A stretch of DNA of 64,000 bases from positions 1,984,001 through 2,048,000 of the forward strand of contig NZ_CP070968.1 of the NCBI RefSeq assembly GCF_017086445.1, written 5' to 3'. Below, piece by piece: positions 40,959 to 50,062 of the stretch; within the stretch, counting starts at the first letter, position 1; each line of letters opens with the position of its first letter. Below the pieces are notes generated by a model, which worked only from the letters and a program-made list of their open reading frames with translations, was not told the origin of the DNA and ran no database searches. A program made the translations under genes and the position numbers. This DNA is from Brevundimonas fontaquae. Lineage in GTDB: Bacteria; Pseudomonadota; Alphaproteobacteria; Caulobacterales; Caulobacteraceae.

Positions 40959-42311
40959 TCAGTCGATCTTCAGCCGCACAAAGACCATCGCCCCATCGGG
41001 ATCGCCGCCGTAAAGCGGCTCCAACGCCGTCGGCACGCGATTCGTGGCATAGAGACCGCCGAGGCCGAACCTAACGTTTTCGGCGATGCGCCAATCCCGC
41101 ACGACGCCGATCGACGCCTTGCCCACCGTGTAGAGCGGGCCGTGGCCGCCGCCGACGCCGGGAACCAGTTCATCGGTCTCAATCCGCTCGGCGCGGGCGA
41201 AGACCGTCCAGCGGTCGTTCGGATGGACCGCCGATTCCAGCAACCAGCCGTCCTTCGATTCACCGTGGTCGTTGGTCTTTCGGCCCCAGGCCAGGGTCGA
41301 GGACCACCAGCCGTCATCGCCAAGACGGCGGGTGTGGATGGCGCTGGCCGACCATTTCGTCTCGTCCTCGTCGGGCTCCAGCTGTTCGGGCGCGGAGACG
41401 TCGGCGTAGGAGGCTTGCAGCGACCATTCGTCGCTCGGATTCCAGGCGGTCCGGACTGACCAACTGTCGAGCCGTGGCGAGTCGATGCCCCAGCGTTCTT
41501 CGTCCGGCTCGCGTCCCTTGAAGGCCGAAGCCTCGATCTTGAAGCGGTCGTGCGCCCAGCCCAGGGTGGTCACGCCGAAGACGATATGGGTCGAATCCAG
41601 CCAGTGGTGGGTGATGGGCGCCTCGGGACTGTCCATCGCGCTCATGCGGTGCATGAAGGCGGGCGGCCCGAAGGCGGGCTCCCCAGGCAAGCCGATATAG
41701 CCGTAAACGCTGTCTTTATCGGACAGACGCTTCGAATAGCTGGCCGACAGCTCCATGAAGAAGTCGTGCGGGTGCTGGCGATCGACCAGAGGATTGACCC
41801 CGTCCGCCGTCTCGCCCGCCGCCAGCAACAGCGGATAGCCGGACTTGCCCATCAAAGGATCCGGGCTGAGCATGGCGCGCAGGTTCAGCTTTGAACCGTC
41901 GTCGAAGTCACGCCGCGCCGAGGTCATCAGCATGCCAGCGACGAAGGTCTTGTCGCCGCCGCGCGGCCCGGACTGGCTGTCATAGACCAGGTTCAGCATG
42001 GCGTGGCTCATCACCATCCAGTCGCCACGGACGGTGTGGATGCCACCGTGTTCGCCGGCGTCGGGTTGCCAACCGGTGCCTGAGGCGTCGCGGTTGATGG
42101 GCCAGGGGCCATACGGGCTGGTCATCGTGTGACCCATGCTGGCGTGATCGGTCATCGGTTCGGGGGATGACATCGGCATGTCGTGACCCGCGTGCGGATC
42201 GGCAGTGGGCTTGCTCGACGCATGGTGAGAGTGATCCTGCGCCGCCGCGGCCTGAGCCAGGGCGAGCAGGGAAGCGCCGGCGCAGGCGCCGACGAGAGTA
42301 CGGATAGCCAT
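40959..42311 (-). CDS. Met/His-rich outer-membrane protein, probably copper-associated
   Basis: A 450-residue exported protein with a signal peptide (AIRTLVGACAGASLLALAQAAAAQ). The mature N-terminus is strikingly rich in His and Met (DHSHHASSKP, AGHDMPMSSPEPMTDHASM), as in copper-binding proteins. The rest has alternating aromatic and polar stretches, ending in AMVFVRLKID, typical of an outer-membrane beta-barrel. Similar proteins occur beside copper resistance genes in proteobacteria (recollection). The 108-residue Cys-rich gene directly upstream supports a metal role. No copper pump, CopA/CopB oxidase or regulator is present in this window. Confidence 0.7.
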   Translation of the reverse strand: MAIRTLVGACAGASLLALAQAAAAQDHSHHASSKPTADPHAGHDMPMSSPEPMTDHASMGHTMTSPYGPWPINRDASGTGWQPDAGEHGGIHTVRGDWMVMSHAMLNLVYDSQSGPRGGDKTFVAGMLMTSARRDFDDGSKLNLRAMLSPDPLMGKSGYPLLLAAGETADGVNPLVDRQHPHDFFMELSASYSKRLSDKDSVYGYIGLPGEPAFGPPAFMHRMSAMDSPEAPITHHWLDSTHIVFGVTTLGWAHDRFKIEASAFKGREPDEERWGIDSPRLDSWSVRTAWNPSDEWSLQASYADVSAPEQLEPDEDETKWSASAIHTRRLGDDGWWSSTLAWGRKTNDHGESKDGWLLESAVHPNDRWTVFARAERIETDELVPGVGGGHGPLYTVGKASIGVVRDWRIAENVRFGLGGLYATNRVPTALEPLYGGDPDGAMVFVRLKID

Positions 42312-42367
42312 TCAAGGCCTCCTCTGATGATCGGAACGATTTGCGCCTTCACAAGGCGCAAGCGGTG

Positions 42368-42694
42368 TCAGACGATCAGGAGGCGGGGTGGACCGGGCTC
42401 CGGCGACAACAGCCGACCGGCCGGCAGAGCGGCGCGAACAGCGGCGACGCGCGCCGGCGACAGGGTCAAGGCGGAGATCGGCGCAGGGTTTAGCGTGGGC
42501 GCCGCCACACAGGCGACGCAGCAGACCATCGCCTTCATGGCTTTGGGCGCATGGCTCGGAGTCTGCTCTGGCGAAGATTGGCCAGTCTCATGGCACGGCG
42601 CAGCGTTTGCCGGCGACGCCGAGGCGCCGACCGTGCCGAGCGCCAGCACCGATAGGGCGCCGATCAGCAGCAAAAGGGATTGAACCATCTTCAC
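42368..42694 (-). CDS. Small exported Cys/Met-rich protein, putative metal-related
   Basis: A 108-residue protein with an N-terminal signal or anchor (MVQSLLLLIGALSVLALGTVG) and a central segment with HAPKAMKAMVCCVACVAAP, a Cys/Met/His cluster that could bind copper. No family is recognised with confidence. It lies 56 bases upstream of the Met/His-rich outer-membrane protein on the same strand, so the two probably share a promoter. A short inverted repeat (42707-42725) sits just before the gene. The frame could begin at the first or third codon (both Met). Confidence 0.6.
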   Translation of the reverse strand: MKMVQSLLLLIGALSVLALGTVGASASPANAAPCHETGQSSPEQTPSHAPKAMKAMVCCVACVAAPTLNPAPISALTLSPARVAAVRAALPAGRLLSPEPGPPRLLIV

Positions 42695-42706
42695 AGCATC
42701 AGGATA

Positions 42707-42725
42707 GGCGTCGGGTGATGACGCC
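42707..42725. repeat. Inverted repeat before the Cys-rich gene
   Basis: GGCGTC (42707-42712) and GACGCC (42720-42725) around a 7-base centre. It lies 12 bases upstream of the gene ending at 42694 and 8 bases downstream of the acetyltransferase stop. It could be a terminator stem for the acetyltransferase, without a T-tract, or an operator. Confidence 0.3.
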
Positions 42726-42733
42726 GCAATGCG

Positions 42734-43300
42734 TCAGCGCAGCGGCTTCTTGTTGACAAGCGGCAGACCCGGCGCGTCGGGCGCTGTGGCGCCGCCGTCG
42801 CTCAGCGCGCGCTGCATGAACACCACGTCGCGCCAGTCGTCGTGCTTCCAGCCCGCCGCCTTGAACACGCCGGCGTCGGTGAAGCCGCGCGTACGGTGCA
42901 GGGCGATGGAGCCGACGTTCTCCGAATCGCCGATGACCGCGACCATCTGACGAAGACCCATCGCTTCGCAGCGGGCAATCAGCGCATCGAGCAGGGCGCC
43001 GGCGACGCCGCGTCCGCGGGCCCATGGCGCGACATAGATCGAATCCTCGACCATGTAGCGATAGGCCTGACGGGTGCGAAACGGCCCGGCATAGGCATAT
43101 CCGGCGACCGCGCCGCCCATCTCGACCACGAGACGCGGCAGGCCGAGCGCTTCGACGGCGGCGAACCGCGAGGCCATTTCGACCTCGTCGGGCGCCTCCA
43201 GCTCGAAAGTGCCGCGCCCGTTGGCGACGCTCTCGGCATAGATGGCCGTGATCGCGGCGATGTCGTCGGGACGGGCGTCGCGAACCGTCAATGCGCTCAC
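42734..43300 (-). CDS. GNAT N-acetyltransferase, phosphinothricin-acetyltransferase-like
   Basis: Acetyl-CoA-dependent transferase. I chose the GTG at 43300, overlapping the upstream peptidase stop as GTGA, because the family start LTVRDARPDDIAAITAIYAE follows; the open frame to 43708 is a shadow. It has 188 residues with ESVANGRGTFELEAPDEVEM, AGYAYAGPFRTRQAYRYMVEDS, the acetyl-CoA loop RGRGVAGALLDALI and ENVGSIALHRTRGF, as in the Pat/Bar/YncA group. The substrate may be an amino acid or analogue. It is translationally coupled to the oligopeptidase gene. Confidence 0.88.
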   Translation of the reverse strand: MSALTVRDARPDDIAAITAIYAESVANGRGTFELEAPDEVEMASRFAAVEALGLPRLVVEMGGAVAGYAYAGPFRTRQAYRYMVEDSIYVAPWARGRGVAGALLDALIARCEAMGLRQMVAVIGDSENVGSIALHRTRGFTDAGVFKAAGWKHDDWRDVVFMQRALSDGGATAPDAPGLPLVNKKPLR

Positions 43301-45516
43301 GCCGTCTCCCACCCCTTGTCGATAGCCCAGACGGCGAAGGCGTAGTCGTGGGCGACCTCCTTCAGATAGTCGAACCGCCCGGCCGCGCCCCCGTGACCGG
43401 CCTCCATATTGATCTTCAGCAGCACAGGCTTGCCCGAGGTGGTCGCGGGTCGCAGCTTGGCGACCCACTTCTCCGGCTCCCAGTAGGTGACGCGCGGATC
43501 GGACAGACCGCCTGTCGCCAGGACCGCCGGATAGGCTTTCGGCTCGACCTGATCGTAGGGGCTGTAGCTCATCATATAGTCGTAGGCGGCCGGGTCCTCG
43601 ATCGGATTGCCCCACTCGGGCCATTCGGGCGGCGTCAGCGGCAGGGAGGTGTCCGACATGGTGTTGATCACGTCCACGAACGGCACCTGACCGATGATCC
43701 CGGCCCAAAGGTCGGGCCGCATATTGTTGACCGCGCCCATCAACAGGCCGCCCGCCGATCCGCCCTGGGCCACGATGTTGCCGGCCGTGGCGTATTTCTT
43801 GTCGATCAGGTGTTCGGCGGAGGCGATGAAGTCGGTGAAGGTGTTCTTCTTCGTCATCTTCCGGGCGTCCAAGAACCAGCCCCAGCCCTTGTCCGAACCG
43901 CCGCGAATGTGGGCGATGGCGTAGATCCAGCCGCGATCCACCAGAGACAGCCGGTTGGTCGAGAAGCTGGCCGGCATGGGGATGCCGTAGGAGCCGTATC
44001 CGTAGAGCAGCAGGGGCGCCGAACCATCGACGGGCGTCGATTTGCGACGCAGCACCGTCACCGGCACCAACTGGCCGTCCGAAGCCGGGGCGTTCAGCCG
44101 CTCGACCACATAGTCCTCGATATTGTGACCGGACGGAATCTGCTGCGTCTTGCGCAGCGTCCGTTCGTGCGACGCCATGTCGTAGTCGAACGTCTGCGTC
44201 GGCGTGGACGGCGAGTTGTAGGTGTAGCGGGTGGTCGTCGTCTCGTATTCGGAGGCGCCGGCCAGCGACAGGGCGAAGGCCGGTTCGTCCACCGCGATCT
44301 CATGCTCGGCGCCGGCCCGGTCGCGGATGATGATGCGGGTATTGGCGTCTGCGCGTTCCTGACGCGCCAGGTGATCGTTCGTCAGGTCCAGGCCTTCGAT
44401 GAAGCGGCCCGGCATGTGCGGCACCAGATCGGTCCAGTTCGCCTTGGCCGGCGTTGCGGTCGGGGCCTGGACGATCTTGAAATCAATGGCGTCGTCCGCA
44501 TTGGTGCGGATCACCCAGCGGTCGCCCCAGTGATCGACGTCGTAGCGGGTCGCCACCACGCGCGGCTCGAGCACAACGGGTTCGGCCGTCGGAGTCGCAG
44601 CGGGGATATAGCGCGCCTCGGACGTTTCCTGGTTCTGGATGCCGATGAGGATGAACTGGTCGTCGGCCGTGCGGCCCACGCCGATGAACATGCCGTCGTC
44701 GGCTTCCTCATAGACCAAGGCGGTCTCGCCGCCGCGCGCCGGGCGACGGAAGATCTTGTCCGGACGGCCGTTGTCGTCGCGGTTGGTCCAGAAAATCCAC
44801 TGGCTGTCCAGCGAGAAGACGAAGTCGCCGGTGGCGCTGTCGATCACATCGGGCAGCACCTCGCCGGTCGCCAAGTCCTTGACGTAGATCTTGTGAACCT
44901 CGGAACCCTGGGCGTCCTCGGCATAGGCGAAGAGGGAGTGATCCGGGCTGTGGCTCGCGGCCGATACTTCCGAATAGGCCTTGCCCTTGGCCAGTTCGTT
45001 AGCGTCCAGCAGCAGCTGAGGCGTGGGGGCCATGACGAAATTTTTCGTCACCGGCTGACCATCGACCATCCACGTGCCCTGACGCTCGGCGCGCATGTAG
45101 CGGGGGTGCTGATCGCCCGTCTGGTATTCGACATAGTAGTTCCAGCCGCCATCTGGCGCCGGAACCGAGCTGTCGTCTTCCTTGATGCGGCCGCGCATCT
45201 CCGCGAACATCGTCTCCTGCAAGGGCAGGGTGGAGGCCATCATGGCCTCGCGGTAGGCGTTCTCGGCGGTCAGGTGTTCCTTGACTTCGGCCTTGATCAG
45301 GGTCGGATCGCGCAGGACCGCCTGCCAGTTGTCGTCCTTCATCCACTGGTAGTCGTCGGTACGGGTGCGGCCCAGCTGTTCGATGACGACAGGGATTTTC
45401 TTGGCGACGGGCGGCTGAGGCATGGGGGATCCGGTGGACTGACGGGCGAGCGCAGGGGAGGCCGAGACGGCGAGGGCGGTCGCCGCCGTGGACATGATCA
45501 GTTGCCGACGATTCAT
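43297..45516 (-). CDS. ptrB: Oligopeptidase B-type S9 family peptidase, exported
   Basis: Serine peptidase of the prolyl oligopeptidase family, probably cleaving short peptides after basic residues. It has 739 residues: a signal peptide with a twin arginine (NRRQLIMSTAATALAVSASPALA), an N-terminal beta-propeller beginning RTDDYQWMKDD, and a C-terminal alpha/beta hydrolase domain. The nucleophile is in AQGGSAGGLLMGA, the acid in the region around KPVLLKINMEAGHGG, and the His in GHGGAAGRFDYLKE. The twin arginine suggests Tat export, although the hydrophobic part is short. It overlaps the acetyltransferase by 4 bases. Confidence 0.9.
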   Translation of the reverse strand: MNRRQLIMSTAATALAVSASPALARQSTGSPMPQPPVAKKIPVVIEQLGRTRTDDYQWMKDDNWQAVLRDPTLIKAEVKEHLTAENAYREAMMASTLPLQETMFAEMRGRIKEDDSSVPAPDGGWNYYVEYQTGDQHPRYMRAERQGTWMVDGQPVTKNFVMAPTPQLLLDANELAKGKAYSEVSAASHSPDHSLFAYAEDAQGSEVHKIYVKDLATGEVLPDVIDSATGDFVFSLDSQWIFWTNRDDNGRPDKIFRRPARGGETALVYEEADDGMFIGVGRTADDQFILIGIQNQETSEARYIPAATPTAEPVVLEPRVVATRYDVDHWGDRWVIRTNADDAIDFKIVQAPTATPAKANWTDLVPHMPGRFIEGLDLTNDHLARQERADANTRIIIRDRAGAEHEIAVDEPAFALSLAGASEYETTTTRYTYNSPSTPTQTFDYDMASHERTLRKTQQIPSGHNIEDYVVERLNAPASDGQLVPVTVLRRKSTPVDGSAPLLLYGYGSYGIPMPASFSTNRLSLVDRGWIYAIAHIRGGSDKGWGWFLDARKMTKKNTFTDFIASAEHLIDKKYATAGNIVAQGGSAGGLLMGAVNNMRPDLWAGIIGQVPFVDVINTMSDTSLPLTPPEWPEWGNPIEDPAAYDYMMSYSPYDQVEPKAYPAVLATGGLSDPRVTYWEPEKWVAKLRPATTSGKPVLLKINMEAGHGGAAGRFDYLKEVAHDYAFAVWAIDKGWETA

Positions 45517-45539
45517 CGGACGCTCCGTGCTTGTTTGAA

Positions 45540-45562
45540 GGCCGGACCTTGAAGGTCCGGCC
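45540..45562. terminator. Hairpin between acyl-CoA dehydrogenase and oligopeptidase genes
   Basis: GGCCGGACC (45540-45548) pairs perfectly with GGTCCGGCC (45554-45562) across a 5-base loop. It lies 33 bases after the stop of the leftward acyl-CoA dehydrogenase. There is no T-tract on either side, so termination efficiency is uncertain. Confidence 0.5.
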
Positions 45563-45595
45563 CCATCTACGTCAAACGAAGAAACGCCAAGCCGA

Positions 45596-47380
45596 TCATC
45601 CGGCCAGCGCGTCCACCGTCATGCGCCGCAGCAGGTCGCCGCCCTGACCCACGGCCGCCAGACGGCTGGAGACGTGGCCCAGCACATTGGCGGCATAGAC
45701 TTCGTAGAGGTCCAGCTTGCCCTGCAGCCAGACCGGATCGCCGTCGTTGGCGTCCAGCTTCGCCTTGGCCGCCAGCGCGCCCTTGGCCAGCATCCAACCG
45801 CCGGCCACATCGCCCAGCAGTTTCAGATAGGCGTCGGCCGCCGCCAGCACATCGGCCGCCGCGTTCGGATCGGCCTTCTGATCCAGCAGCCACAGGGTCG
45901 CGTCCTCGACCGCCTCGATGGCGGTGGCGAACCGTTCGATCGGCTTGCCGCTGTAGAGCTTTCCGAGATCGACCAGAGTCGCCTTCATGTCCGCGATCAG
46001 CGCCTTGGCTGCATCGCCGCCGTCCATCGACAGTTTGCGACCGACCAGATCCATGGCCTGAATGCCGTTGGTGCCTTCGTAGATCGGGGCGATGCGGGCG
46101 TCGCGATAGTATTGCGCCGCGCCGGTCTCCTCGATGAAGCCCATGCCGCCGTGGATCTGCACGCCCATCGAGGCGACCTCGCAGCCGATATCGGTGGACC
46201 AGGCCTTGGCGATTGGCGTGAACAGGTCCTCGCGCCCCTTCCAGCGGCGGCGTTCCTCTTCGGTCCCGGCGTGGCGGGCCAGATCGGCGGCGACGCCGGT
46301 TGACAGACATACGGCGCGCGCCGCTGAAATCTTGGCCTTCATGACGCTGAGCATCCGGCGCACGTCGGGATGGTCAAAGATCGGAGCGTTGGCCTCGGCG
46401 GTCCAGACCGAGCGACCTTGACGACGGTCCAAGGCATAGGCGAGTGCGTGCTGGTAAGCGCGTTCGGCGATGCCGACGCCCTCGACGCCGACGGCGAGGC
46501 GCGCCGCGTTCATCATCACGAACATATGGGCCAGGCCCTGGTTCGGCTGACCGACCAGTTCGGCGGTCGCCCCTTCATAGCTCATGACGCAGGTCGGCGA
46601 GGCGTGGATGCCCAGCTTGTGCTCGACGCCGACCGGGCGGAAGGCGTTGCGGTCGCCGAGCGTGCCGTCTTCCTTCACCGCGAACTTCGAGGCCAGGAAC
46701 AGGCTGATGCCCTTGGGGCCCTTGGGCGCGTCCGGCAGGCGGGCCAGCACCAGATGGACGATGTTGTCGGTCGCGTCGTGGTCGCCCCAGGTGATGTAGA
46801 TCTTCTGCCCGTTCAGCGCATACGTTCCGTCGCCGTTCGGCGTCGCCGTGGTGATCAGCGAACCCAGGTCCGATCCGGCGCCCGGCTCGGTCAGCACCAT
46901 GGCGCCGGTCCATTCGCCGCTGACCAGCTTGGTCAGATATTTGGCCTTCTGCTCTTCCGTCCCGACCTGCTCCAGCGCCTCGATCGAGGCCAGCGACAGC
47001 ATGGGACAGAGGCCGAACGCCATGTTGGCGGCATGGACGGTCTCGTAGGCCGCCAGTTCCAGCGCCTTGGGCAGGGCCTGCCCGCCCGCTTCGATCGAGG
47101 CCGACAGCCCGGTCCAGCCGCCAGCCGCAAACTGGCGATAGGCGTCGGCGAAGCCGGGCGCGGCGGTGACGGCGCCGTTGGCGTAGGTCGAGCCCTTCTG
47201 ATCTCCAATCCGGTTCAGCGGCGCCAAAACCTCTTCGGAGAATTGCCCCGCCGCCTCCAGAACGGCGCCGGCGACGTCGGCGTCGTAGTCGGGAAAGGCG
47301 CCGGTTGCGGCCACGTCAGCCATGCCGGCGACGGATTCCAGAGTGAAGGCCAGGTCTCGAACGGGCGCGCGATAGGTCAT
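45596..47380 (-). CDS. Acyl-CoA dehydrogenase with extended C-terminal domain (DmdC-like)
   Basis: FAD enzyme that introduces a double bond into acyl-CoA. I chose the ATG at 47380 because GAGGAAA lies 6 bases before it; it gives 594 residues, longer than the usual 380-residue form and typical of the class with an extra C-terminal domain, which includes methylmercaptopropionyl-CoA dehydrogenases and long-chain enzymes. Motifs: VLTEPGAGSDLGSLITTA, GQKIYITWGDHDA, HGGMGFIEETGAAQYYRDAR and the catalytic Glu region IAPIYEGTNGIQAMDL. It diverges from the cytochrome b561 gene. The substrate is not deducible. Confidence 0.9.
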   Translation of the reverse strand: MTYRAPVRDLAFTLESVAGMADVAATGAFPDYDADVAGAVLEAAGQFSEEVLAPLNRIGDQKGSTYANGAVTAAPGFADAYRQFAAGGWTGLSASIEAGGQALPKALELAAYETVHAANMAFGLCPMLSLASIEALEQVGTEEQKAKYLTKLVSGEWTGAMVLTEPGAGSDLGSLITTATPNGDGTYALNGQKIYITWGDHDATDNIVHLVLARLPDAPKGPKGISLFLASKFAVKEDGTLGDRNAFRPVGVEHKLGIHASPTCVMSYEGATAELVGQPNQGLAHMFVMMNAARLAVGVEGVGIAERAYQHALAYALDRRQGRSVWTAEANAPIFDHPDVRRMLSVMKAKISAARAVCLSTGVAADLARHAGTEEERRRWKGREDLFTPIAKAWSTDIGCEVASMGVQIHGGMGFIEETGAAQYYRDARIAPIYEGTNGIQAMDLVGRKLSMDGGDAAKALIADMKATLVDLGKLYSGKPIERFATAIEAVEDATLWLLDQKADPNAAADVLAAADAYLKLLGDVAGGWMLAKGALAAKAKLDANDGDPVWLQGKLDLYEVYAANVLGHVSSRLAAVGQGGDLLRRMTVDALAG

Positions 47381-47514
47381 GGGTTTCCTCAATCGTCTTT
47401 GCGGCCTAAGTGCCGCGTCGGGGCCTGTCGCTGCAAGCGTCTTGGCGACGCGCCCCGTCTCAGTGCAAAGTGGCTGAACGCATGGTGACGCCGTGCCGTC
47501 GCGGAAGGGAAGAC

Positions 47515-48066
47515 ATGGGCGAGCCCCGCAATCGATATTCGACGGTTTCCCTGCTGATGCACTGGGGCATCGCCGCCGCCGTTCTGGCGCAGGTTCTGCT
47601 GATCACCGCGCATGAGAATACGGACGGGCCGGTTTCGGGCCAGTTCGTCATGCTGCACAAGTCGCTGGGTCTGACGATCCTGGTGCTGACCCTTGCGCGG
47701 ATCGGATGGCGCCTGGCGAACCCGGCGATTCCGTTGCCCTCGGCCTTGCCGCGCTGGCAGAAGGTGGCGGCGCGCGCGACGCACATCCTGTTCTATCTGG
47801 CCCTGATCGTCATTCCGATGACCGGTTGGCTCGCATCATCGGCGGGCGGGCGCGCGATCGAGTGGTTCGGCCTCTTCTCTTGGCCCCTGTTGCCCGTCGG
47901 CGGCGGGCGTGAAGCGGCGCGCAGCCTGATGGGCCTGCACGAACTGGCGGTGAAGGGCCTCTACGTCTTGATCGGCCTGCATGTGATCGCGGCGCTCAAG
48001 CATCAGTTTATCGATCGGGACAATGTGCTGCACCGGATGATCCCGATCATCCCGCGCCGACCGTGA
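47515..48066 (+). CDS. Cytochrome b561
   Basis: Di-heme inner-membrane electron carrier of the CybB family. It has 183 residues from the ATG at 47515, preceded by GGAAGGGA. Four transmembrane helices carry the histidine ligands: His in LLMHWGIAAA, HKSLGLTILV, ATHILFYLALIVIPMTGWL and GLHELAVKGLYVLIGLHVIAALKHQF. Family members pass electrons from quinol, and some are superoxide:ubiquinone oxidoreductases. The stop overlaps the tsaC GTG start by 4 bases, so the two are coupled. Confidence 0.92.
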   Translation: MGEPRNRYSTVSLLMHWGIAAAVLAQVLLITAHENTDGPVSGQFVMLHKSLGLTILVLTLARIGWRLANPAIPLPSALPRWQKVAARATHILFYLALIVIPMTGWLASSAGGRAIEWFGLFSWPLLPVGGGREAARSLMGLHELAVKGLYVLIGLHVIAALKHQFIDRDNVLHRMIPIIPRRP

Positions 48067-48980
48067 GCCAAACGCCGCTGCACGCCGCCCAAGCGCTGGC
48101 GAACGGCGATCTGATCCTGCTGCCGACCGAGACCGTTTACGGACTGGGCGCCGACGCAAGCAATGCTGAGGCGGTCGCCGCCATCTTCGCCGCGAAAGGG
48201 CGGCCGAAGTTCAATCCGCTGATTTCGCATGTCGTGGATGTCGATGCGGCGGCCAAGATCGGCGAGTTGGGCCCGCTCGGACGTGCCTTGGCAGACGCCT
48301 TCTGGCCCGGACCTTTCACCCTGATCACGCCGATCCTGGACACGCGCAGCGTCTGCGACTTGGCGCGCGCCGGATTGGACAGCGTCGCGATCCGCGTTCC
48401 GGCGCATCCCATGGCGAGGGCGGTGTTGGCGGCGTTCGGCGGTCCTGTCGTGGCCCCCTCGGCCAATCGTTCCGGCCGACCGAGCCCGACGACCTTCACG
48501 GATGCTGTCGAGGAGACGGGCTTTGCAGTCTCAGCGGCTGTCGATGGCGGGCCTTGCCAGGTCGGTCTGGAAAGCACGGTCGTGTCGGTGCTGGGAGGGC
48601 GGGTCGCCTTGCTTCGTCCCGGCGCCATTACTCGGTCCGAGGTCGAGGCGGTCGTCGGTCCCATCGAAGAGGGCGCAGAGGGGCATCGTTCGCCCGGGCG
48701 ACTGACTCTGCACTATGCGCCGGATGCTCCGGTTCGGATCGAGGCCGGCACAGCGCGCGACGGCGAGATCCTGCTTGGCTTTGGCCCTGACGCCGGTGAG
48801 CCGCGCTGGAGTCTGAGCCCGTCGGGCGACCTGCGCGAAGCCGCCGCCAACCTGTTCCGACTGCTGCGCGAAGCCGACCGCACACGGCCGACGGGTATCG
48901 CCGTGTCGCCGATCCCGACGACGGGACTGGGTGAAGCCATCAACGACCGTCTGCGCCGCGCGGCAGGCTTCGTCGGCTAG
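48063..48980 (+). CDS. tsaC: L-threonylcarbamoyladenylate synthase (Sua5 type)
   Basis: Makes threonylcarbamoyl-AMP, the first step of the t6A37 modification of ANN-decoding tRNAs. It has 305 residues from a GTG overlapping the cytochrome gene. The YrdC domain shows LLPTETVYGLGADASN, AAKGRPKFNPLISHV, FWPGPFTLITPI and APSANRSGRPSPTT. The linker SPGRLTLHYAPDAPV and a C-terminal Rossmann-like domain mark the longer Sua5 form rather than the short TsaC. The TAG stop shares the CTAG at 48977-48980 with the convergent patatin gene. Confidence 0.95.
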   Translation: MSQTPLHAAQALANGDLILLPTETVYGLGADASNAEAVAAIFAAKGRPKFNPLISHVVDVDAAAKIGELGPLGRALADAFWPGPFTLITPILDTRSVCDLARAGLDSVAIRVPAHPMARAVLAAFGGPVVAPSANRSGRPSPTTFTDAVEETGFAVSAAVDGGPCQVGLESTVVSVLGGRVALLRPGAITRSEVEAVVGPIEEGAEGHRSPGRLTLHYAPDAPVRIEAGTARDGEILLGFGPDAGEPRWSLSPSGDLREAAANLFRLLREADRTRPTGIAVSPIPTTGLGEAINDRLRRAAGFVG

Positions 48981-50044
48981 CCGAAGCGGGCCTGAAGATC
49001 GACGCTGGACTGGCGTCCGACGCTGCCCAGGCACGCATTCAACCAATCGTCGGCGGCCGCACGTCCCCGCGCCTTCAGGTCGTTGAGGAAACCCCATTCG
49101 GTGTTGAATTTGGACCGCAGCGACAGGTCCGAGAGCCAGCCGTCCGCCTCGATCGCGTGCAGTCGGACGTGCCGGTAAGGCCCTGCGCCGCCGCCTTTCA
49201 ACTGCCCATGTTCGATCAGTTCACCCGCCAGGGCGACGGCGCGCAGTTCGGCGACCAGCGGCGCGTTGAAGACGATCTCGTTCAGCCGATCGACGATGTC
49301 GCCTGCGCTTTTAGGCGTCTCGTCGCGCACCATCGGATTGAGTGTAATCAGCAGCACGTCGTCCGGCGTGTCGTCTCCGGTCAACGGCCACAGCGGCGGA
49401 TTAGTCAGATAGCCGCCGTCCCAATAGGGCTCCCCGTCGATCTCCACGGCTTGAAACAGATGGGGCAGGCACGCCGACGCCATCAGGACATCCGCGTTGA
49501 TTTCGTGCGTCTGGAAGATGCGCGCTTTCGCCTGGCGCACGGCGGTGGCGGCGACGAACAGCCGGATGTCCGAGGCCTGGACGGCGCCGAAATCGACCGA
49601 CGCCTGTAAAACTCGTTTCAGAGGATTATGGTTCAAAGGATTGAATTCATACGGGCTCATCGACATCGCCAGCGTCTCGCCCGCACGCCAGAATGGGCTC
49701 TCCTTGATCCAGTTCGGCGTCCGCGCCGCATTCCAGATCGCGCTGTCTCCAAAGACGTTGCGACCGCCGGACTGGTTCACCTCTCGCCAGAGCTTGTCCA
49801 ATGCGGCGCGGCCATCGCCTGATGCGAGGCCCGACACCAAGGCCGTGCCGTTCATGGCTCCCGCTGAGACGCCTGACACCGCGCGAATATCCAGACGATC
49901 GTCTTCCAACAGACGATCCAGCACGCCCCATTGGAAGGCGCCGTGTGCGCCGCCGCCCTGGAGGGCAAGGCAGATGGGCCGTCGATCGGGAGCGGCGGGA
50001 ACGGTGTCCGCCGCCTCGGCGGTCTTGCGCTTGAAAATCGCCAT
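48977..50044 (-). CDS. Patatin-like phospholipase with DUF3734 C-terminus
   Basis: Lipid acyl hydrolase with a Ser-Asp dyad. It has 355 residues with the oxyanion loop LQGGGAHGAFQWGVLDRL, nucleophile Ser in VSGVSAGAMNGTAL and Asp in EPYWDGGYLTNPPLWPL. The C-terminal SKFNTEWGFLNDLKARGRAA and WLNACLGSVGRQS follow the DUF3734 pattern. It lies 18 bases downstream of the 3-hydroxybutyrate dehydrogenase on the same strand, so they are probably an operon. That suggests a role in hydroxyalkanoate or lipid turnover, but no substrate is shown. Confidence 0.9.
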   Translation of the reverse strand: MAIFKRKTAEAADTVPAAPDRRPICLALQGGGAHGAFQWGVLDRLLEDDRLDIRAVSGVSAGAMNGTALVSGLASGDGRAALDKLWREVNQSGGRNVFGDSAIWNAARTPNWIKESPFWRAGETLAMSMSPYEFNPLNHNPLKRVLQASVDFGAVQASDIRLFVAATAVRQAKARIFQTHEINADVLMASACLPHLFQAVEIDGEPYWDGGYLTNPPLWPLTGDDTPDDVLLITLNPMVRDETPKSAGDIVDRLNEIVFNAPLVAELRAVALAGELIEHGQLKGGGAGPYRHVRLHAIEADGWLSDLSLRSKFNTEWGFLNDLKARGRAAADDWLNACLGSVGRQSSVDLQARFG

Positions 50045-50062
50045 GACCGCCGCCTTCCTTTG

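Noticed and set aside
43291..45552. Long plus-strand open frame of about 750 codons opposite the oligopeptidase gene
   Set aside because: The minus-strand frame has a complete S9 peptidase with catalytic motifs; the opposite frame is a codon-bias mirror typical of high-GC DNA and has no recognisable domain.
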